From: Pohlia nutans
Lineage: Eukaryota; Streptophyta; Bryopsida; Bryales; Mniaceae
DNA: 64,000 nt
Assembly: GCA_022496805.1 (NCBI GenBank)
Contig: CM040085.1
Coordinates: 51,696,234-51,760,233 of the forward strand
Reading direction: 5' to 3'
Both the position numbers and the translations under genes were made by a program. Below are positions 58,805 through 64,000 of this stretch, in pieces; the first letter of the stretch is position 1; each line of letters starts with the position of its first letter. Under the pieces are notes generated by a model, which was not told the DNA's origin, searched no databases, and saw nothing but the letters and a program-made list of their open reading frames with translations.

Positions 58805-61765
58805 TCATTGAGGGATTATCTCATGAAGTAATCTCATCCTAGCCTCTTGTACTAATCTTCCATGGGTGTAGGCTGGAATAGCCTTGGTTAACATATTAGC
58901 TATATTGTGGGTTGAGTCAACTTTCTTTACCTCAATCTGCCTGCCTTGTATGAGATCTTGAGTGTATCCAAATATTTGAGTGCAGATATGCTTGACCCGA
59001 CCAGTCTTGATGAATCCAACTCCTACTTGTGCAACGCATGTAGCATTGTCTTCAAAGATGACAGTCGGTTTGTTATCTTGGGCGAGTCCACACTGCTCCA
59101 TGATAATCTTGTGCATGTTGCGTAACCATATTGCCTCCCTGGTAGCCTCGTGAAAAGCAATCAACTTCGAGTGGTTTGCAAAAGTGGCCGTGATGGTCTG
59201 CTTCACAAACTTCCATGAGACTGGTGCGTTGTTCTTGAGAAAGATGTAGCCGGTCTGGGGTTTCCCAGAATTCTCATCAGACTTGAGGATGAAAGCACGA
59301 AAACTGTATCAAAAAGTTAGTCTGCTATACTAAAATCATAATTGTTTTGGTCAAAGGCCATAAATTTATATCAAAATATATTGTATTTTGGTTTTAATTT
59401 CATGAAGCCCTTTAGAGTTCTTACAGGTAGTTGAATCCAAATTTTCAGAACAAAATCTTCAAAAAAGTTTACAAAAAGTAGTGTTTGAAAATGAATGCCT
59501 AAATCCAATCGCGATTGCAAAATTGATGGCCTTAAATACACTCAACATAAATATAATTTTATGACATTTGAGATAATGATAGAATAGAGGTCCTTGTCCA
59601 AAAAGAAAGTAGAAAAAAATATGTTTTGATATACATTTTGCTTGTTTTATATCAACTTTGTTAATTGTACGTAATTACTTTTTCAATTTTGGCCACTTCT
59701 ACATCAATAAAAAATTTATAACTACTTATTGAAGATCATTTTCTAAATTTTTTTTGGTAGACTTTATAAAACAATAGGTGTTTTATTTTATTGTTATTTA
59801 TTTTTCTATGAAATTCAAATTTATAATGTATTTTTGAACCCTGCATTGTTGAACAGTCGCAAGAGTTAGAAGTGGTACACCTTTTTGTGCTTTCACCCTT
59901 GAAACCAGCATCAGCGTATCCAGTGATTTCTGGGGTTCCACCTTTGGTGTAGTGTAAGCCCAAGTCTTTTGTGCCTTTGAAGTATCGAAGGAGATGCTTG
60001 ACTCCATTCCAGTGACGCGCTTTGGGTTTCTGGCTGTACCTTGCAAGCACACTTGAGGCAAATGAAATATTCGGGCGCGTGTATGTAGACAAGTGCAAAA
60101 GAGCTCCCACTGCTGCAAGGTACCTGTTCCTGTCATAGAACTCCTCCTCCTCTTCCTCGCAAGGACGGTAGGGATCATCAACGGTTCTACTTTGTCCCAT
60201 CATGGGGACGGAGAGTGGAGTAGCTTGGTCCATATTGAACCTCTTCAACAAGGTTTGAGTATAAGTGGTTTGATGGAGAAAAATACTCCCATCAAGTAAA
60301 TAGTTCACTTGAAGTCCTAGGCAAAAAGTAGTCTTGCTTAGTAACTTCATCTCAAACTAAATTGTGAGTAAGCTAACAACATGCTTACAAGAGTTTGGAG
60401 TGCCTACAAAGTTAACGTCATCTACATACACTGCAATTATAACAAAAGTGGTAGTCTCCTTCAAAATGAAGAGACAAGGTAAAGACTAATCATTTTGGAA
60501 CTTGTGGTGAAGTAAGAAGTCACGACTAATCATTTTGGAACTTGTGGTGAAGTAAAAAGTCACGTAAGTGCTCATACCACATCCTACCAGCTTGTTTAAG
60601 ACCATAGAGAGCTTTCTGGAGTTTGAGTCCAGAATAGGATCCCTGAGTATGTTCTGGAGGGGTCTCCGAGAGGAAATCAGGTGGAGGTCTAATTTGTATA
60701 GTAGCATCTAGTGGACCATAAAGGTAGGTAGTAACAACATCAAGGAGTTGAGTAGCTAAGAAGTATTGTACAACCATACCTTATAGATAGCGAAAGGTGC
60801 CAGAGTATATAACATGGGAGTAGGTGAAACTGTAATCCACTCCAGGTCTTTGAGTGAATCCTTGGGCAACCAACCGGACCTTGTACCAAACGACATGCCT
60901 TTGAGCATTTCGTTTCTTGGTAAAGATGAGTTTGAAACCAACAGGCTTAGTAGGGAGGTTAGTGACTAAAGGTCCAAAGACACAATGTTTCCTAAGGGAA
61001 GAATACTCAGCATTTAAAGCTTTCAACCATTGGGGCGAGTCAAGACTTGCTTTGGCTTCATCTAGTGTCAAAGGATCAGCACCCGAGGTAGTAATCCGGG
61101 TGACAAAGGTGAGCACAAAGTTAGATTCAATTGGACTACAAAGGAAGGATTGATTAGTGTCAAGAGGAGACAAAAGATCACTATGAAGACTGAGAGAGTT
61201 GGTCCGGGGCACATTTGGAGAAGGTAGGACTGACTCTGGGTCAAGGCCACGTTTCTGAGACTTGATAGTGACTAGTGGAGGACCAATACTAGGAAGTGGG
61301 TTGCTAGTGACCCTAGGAGTGTTACTGAAACCATCATGCAGTTTTTCAACAAGGGACTTGACTTGTAGAAGCTTAGAAACCTCTGAATCAGCAAGGGCAG
61401 TTCGGGTTAGGGTTCAAAGTGAAAGTCTCTGGAGTCTAGAACTCCAAACCAAAACTAGATTTAGGGGTTGGTATAGATGGAAACTGAGTTTTCTCAAACT
61501 AACAGTTTTGGAATTAGGCTCTTTAAAGAGTCCGTCCCGATTGAGGGAATAGCATAGCGAATGATACTAGAGGAATCAAAACCTATATATATGCCCTCTA
61601 GACGGCAAGTACAAACTTTTTTCCTATGAGGCGCTATTACAGGGACCCAAACATGACACCCAAAGGTTCTCAAATGAGCAACATTAGGAACTTGTCCTGA
61701 TGCTAGCTCTAAAGGAGAATGATCATTAAGTAAGGTAGGACGTAACCTAAGCAGAGTAGCTACAA
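58805..61765 (-). pseudogene. Copia 2 pol remnants (integrase C-terminus, RT, RNase H)
   Basis: In transcription order: an integrase C-terminal piece (61494-61765; VVATLLRLRPTLLNDHSP, PNVAHLRTFGCHVWVPV); the start of RT (60781-61212; WLKALNAEYSSLRKHCVFGP, VRLVAQGFTQRPGVDY); the RT palm (60526-60777; ATQLLDVVTTYLYGPLDA, KLQKALYGLKQAGRMWYEHL), broken after a 38-base duplication at 60482-60562; RT C-terminus and RNase H start (about 59845-60350; FCLGLQVNYL, ITGYADAGFK); and RNase H end (58805 to about 59300; NHSKLIAFHEATREAIWLRN). The catalytic YVDD block is not found in frame. Multiple stops, shifts and an insert make it dead. Confidence 0.85.
59300..59845. mobile_element. AT-rich insertion within the Copia 2 RNase H domain
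   Basis: About 545 bases of AT-rich noncoding sequence separate the ADAGFKGES part of RNase H (minus, right) from the SDENSGKPQTGYIFL part (left), which are adjacent in intact Copia proteins. No clear inverted termini or target duplication were found, so the type of insert is unknown. Confidence 0.6.
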
Positions 61766-62049
61766 CACTATGGCAGATGGATACTTTTATGACTGGGAGA
61801 ATGTAACTGGGAGTGACAGGCAACTGCCGGCAGTCACATTCTGCGAGGGCAAAATTGTCGGCGGCGGCCAAATTTGGCAATGTGACTGGCAGTCATATTC
61901 TGCAGTCATATTTGCCACGTGTACCGTAAAAAGTAGGCGGGAGGGTCGTATATCCTCGTAGGGAACGAACGGGAACGTTCCTGGGGAATGCCCAATCATA
62001 TTTGGCAGTCACATTTTTCTCCTAGTCATATTTTGCAGTCACATTTTCC

Positions 62050-62558
62050 CTATAGTAATATATATATTTTTTGGGGCAGCCCAAGATGATAAACACTACC
62101 CGAGACAGTTTACATGTATTTTAGCCCTCTCAATCACTGTATAGTATGAGGGTTTAGGGTATTTATTCTATAGGGAGAATTTGTGTCCAAAATTGAGTAG
62201 TTTTTCATTTGTTTAGGGTAATTAGGAATTGGCCATGTATATTATTTTAATAATTTATGAATTAACTATTGATTTACTCAATTAAATGGGAGAGCTGGAG
62301 GAGGGGGGGTTTACATTGGGAAAGAATATGGGAAAGATTTATTGCCGGTTTTATAATTGTGTCCGTGCATGTAGTGGTAGTTTGCAACTAACGTGAGAAG
62401 TGTACACGTTATCGATTTGAGAGGTTGAAATGAATGTGTGTTGTGTGGCCTAGACATGAGGGTGCTAATTACACAAGTAAGTGTGAATATATGTATATAT
62501 ATAGATATGTCCATCGAGTGGAATGTTCACAACTGTATGTGATTGAACGGGGACTCGA
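62050..62558. other. noncoding part of CACTA element downstream of the transposase gene
   Basis: AT-rich sequence without coding motifs. It includes CACTACCCGAGACAG at 62095, a CACTA string that could be an internal or older terminus, and a TATA-rich run at about 62490. It presumably holds the 3' UTR of the minus-strand gene. Confidence 0.45.
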
Positions 62559-63480
62559 TCAATCCTGCTTTGAGTCGCAATAGTCTAAATCATCTACCGA
62601 TGTGTCGTCCTGTCCGAGGCGTTCTAATGCTTTAGCAACCACCTCCGGGGCTACCTCCACTGCATCGCTCAAAATAGGTGTTTTCGGTATGAGATCCGAA
62701 TCCAGGCCTGTGGCTTCAAGTCCGGAAAAATCACATGCTCTCCCCAATGATATGCATTGTACTTCATCCGTGAGTTGGTGGTTCGAGAATGACCGAACTC
62801 CTCGTGGTTCTCTGCGCAACACAACCTCCCATCCACGTTTGGCCACATCCGGTGCAAAAAAACCTGTTCGATGTGGAGCGGGAAGGCAAATGATTGTGCA
62901 GAGTATGGGATCAATCTCTCAAAGTTTATGGTAGTAAAACCGTAATCATCGCGCTTCATGGTGGCGCCATCTCCTCTCATGTTTGCAACCACCCAGTTGC
63001 AATAAAGGACCACCACCTCAAATTGTCCATAGTCCACTAAAAGGATTTCCTCCCCCACCCCACGTACTCCAACTCCGCAGCCCGAAGATTTGTATCCTTG
63101 GTACCCGCGCGACAAAGTTGTTGAAAGGTTGCGGCTACCCCCGAGTCCGCGGTTGTCAATTGCGTCTCTGTACTCCGGACACGGAGGTGGTTTCCATATG
63201 CATACATGGATCGATACGACTTGGCTACGTCCGATGGAGGTAGCATCAAGGCCCTCACGTCTTGGAGGACCTCCTTGTATCCATCTTCTATAGCCTGTAT
63301 CACAGCCTTTGGAAACCATACGTGGAAGTCTTCGTCGCACATCTGCGAAGGGTACACTACCCTAGCCTTCCGCTTCTTGCGCCTATACTCGTGACGCTCC
63401 GCTTCCCGATGTGCCATGTCATCCTCGTTTCTCTTGTAAGACATAAGAGTTAAATATGGTCACTAAAAATCTTCACAGAA
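62559..63480 (-). pseudogene. CACTA transposase-associated protein with DUF4216 domain, frameshifted
   Basis: The reading passes through three frames: 63444-63037 (HEYRRKKRKARVVYPSQMCD, ELEYVGWG); then about 63050-62840 (ILLVDYGQFEVVVLYCNWVV, YGFTTINFERLIPYSAQSFA, HIEQVF); then 62846-62559 (AKRGWEVVLRREPRG, an acidic tail and a stop). The block VDYG.FEVVVLYCNWV...GFT.INF...S..F....EQVF...W.VVLR..PR is DUF4216, found next to TNP2 transposase in plant CACTA elements. Both frame changes fall in short homopolymers (a G run near 63052 and a T run near 62857). They may be real mutations or sequencing indels. The upstream part continues in the next exon. Confidence 0.72.
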
Positions 63481-63519
63481 TATTTGGGATTTAGAACGTA
63501 ATATATAGCCCAAACTGGC

Positions 63520-63740
63520 TGGTCGTGGCAACCACTGCATCACTCTACGCAGTTCTAGTGGTTTCACTGGAGGCAGTCATTGATATCACGAGCGGCCGTT
63601 GCAAAAGACATTGTCTCCAGTCACTAACATCTCTAGGGGCAGTCACTGATATCACGAGCGGCCGTTGCAAAAGACATTGGGGGCAGTCACGGATATCATT
63701 GCCATCACTGAGGGTAGTCACATTGTGTACAATCGCATTT
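63520..63740. repeat. tandem repeat in CACTA intron, about 70-base unit
   Basis: GGCAGTCA.TGATATCACGAG, then CGGCCGTTGCAAAAGACATT, occurs twice, followed by a third partial copy (GGCAGTCACGGATATCA). The GGCAGTCAC core is the same as the subterminal repeats at 61800-62050. Confidence 0.8.
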
Positions 63741-63776
63741 ATATTCTACGTCAGCCTTGGTGATGTGAACTCACCT

Positions 63777-64000
63777 CCTCCAATCTTCCAATGGTGCCGC
63801 GTTGGTCACCACAAACTCGTGAATCCATCCTCGGAGTTTTGGTGACATATAGCGAGGGCGCTCGTTGCTTTTGAGGATCTCGTTGTACATTGAAGGGTCT
63901 TCTTTATCGTCCCACACTCTTCGAGTAGTAGTCGTATACTCTTGCATATACTCGGTGCAGAACCCCAATGCCTCAACTACAACATAGCCTTTGGCCATGC
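63777..64000 (-). CDS. CACTA protein, upstream exon (partial, runs off the window)
   Basis: An open minus-strand frame reads MAKGYVVVEALGFCTEYMQE, then SMYNEILKSNERPRYMSP and IHEFVVTNAAPLEDWRR, and stops at a GTGAGT donor near 63775. It lies upstream of the DUF4216 exon, separated by an intron with repeats. In CACTA genes this position corresponds to the region between the transposase (TNP2/DUF4218) and DUF4216. The true start lies outside the window. Confidence 0.55.

Larger units (their letters stand above)
54679..64000 (-). mobile_element. degenerate Ty1/Copia element (Copia 2), nested host, runs off the window
   Basis: The 3' LTR runs from about 54679 to 58713 with LINE L2 (54849-58608) inside it; without L2 it would be about 265-275 bases (TGTTTAGAG..TTTAACA on the plus strand). 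The minus-strand GAGGAGGAG just outside 58713 fits a polypurine tract. The pol pieces at 58805-61765 are broken by stops and a noncoding insert. CACTA sequence starts at 61766 inside the integrase, so the rest of Copia 2 (gag, 5' LTR) must lie right of the window. Confidence 0.7.
61766..64000 (-). mobile_element. CACTA (En/Spm) transposon, one end, runs off the window
   Basis: It starts CACTATGGCAG at 61766, exactly where the Copia 2 integrase similarity ends. From 61766 to about 62050 it has many subterminal copies of GCAGTCACATT or GCAGTCATATT in both orientations, as in CACTA elements. The minus-strand coding region from 62559 rightward carries a DUF4216 domain, typical of plant CACTA TNP2-type proteins. 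The other terminus lies outside the window, so the 3-base target duplication cannot be checked. Confidence 0.8.

Overview
This window is nuclear DNA of a green-lineage eukaryote. Coding regions are split by GT..AG introns and embedded in AT-rich, transposon-dominated DNA. The host genes are plant-type: a MAPEG glutathione S-transferase (MGST3), a plastid-type ornithine carbamoyltransferase (OTC), a LisH/WD40 protein of the HOS15/TBL1 type, a 3' exon of an ACHT-type thioredoxin, and a UFD1-domain/zinc-finger protein like Arabidopsis PRLI-interacting factor K. TTAA-bounded, piggyBac-like small elements and a coiled-coil gene faintly like a ciliary family fit a seedless plant or charophyte alga better than a flowering plant. 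That placement is inference.

Layout. 1-4673: MGST3 (+), two exons split by a 2.56 kb intron full of repeats. 4801-7404: 5'-truncated LINE (-). 7405-13857: repeats, mainly TTAA-bounded elements, two of which form a 1.15 kb palindrome. 13898-19530: multi-exon coiled-coil gene (-) with elements in its introns. 19531-24659: tandem duplication and a Copia element (-) with an uninterrupted 1366-codon gag-pol frame. 25340-27396: UFD1/zinc-finger gene (+) lacking its N-terminal exons and carrying an in-frame TAG. 28190-33145: Tc1/mariner remnant and several small elements. 34118-34312: orphan thioredoxin exon. 34874-39783: HOS15/TBL1-like gene (-), 14 exons, 571 codons. 40140-49860: elements, satellites, an unidentified two-exon ORF (-) and a LINE copy (+). 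50082-54363: OTC (-), 7 exons, 391 codons, with two elements in introns. 54627-64000: a nest in which an old LINE tail is interrupted by a degenerate Copia; a second LINE sits in that Copia's LTR and a CACTA transposon in its integrase.

The complete host genes (MGST3, OTC, HOS15/TBL1) have consistent reading phase through every exon. Most other coding sequence is transposon-derived. The least ordinary feature is the set of roughly 16 non-autonomous elements bounded by TTAA plus CCC-initial inverted repeats. Three neighbouring pairs share a single TTAA. No matching transposase gene is present in the window.
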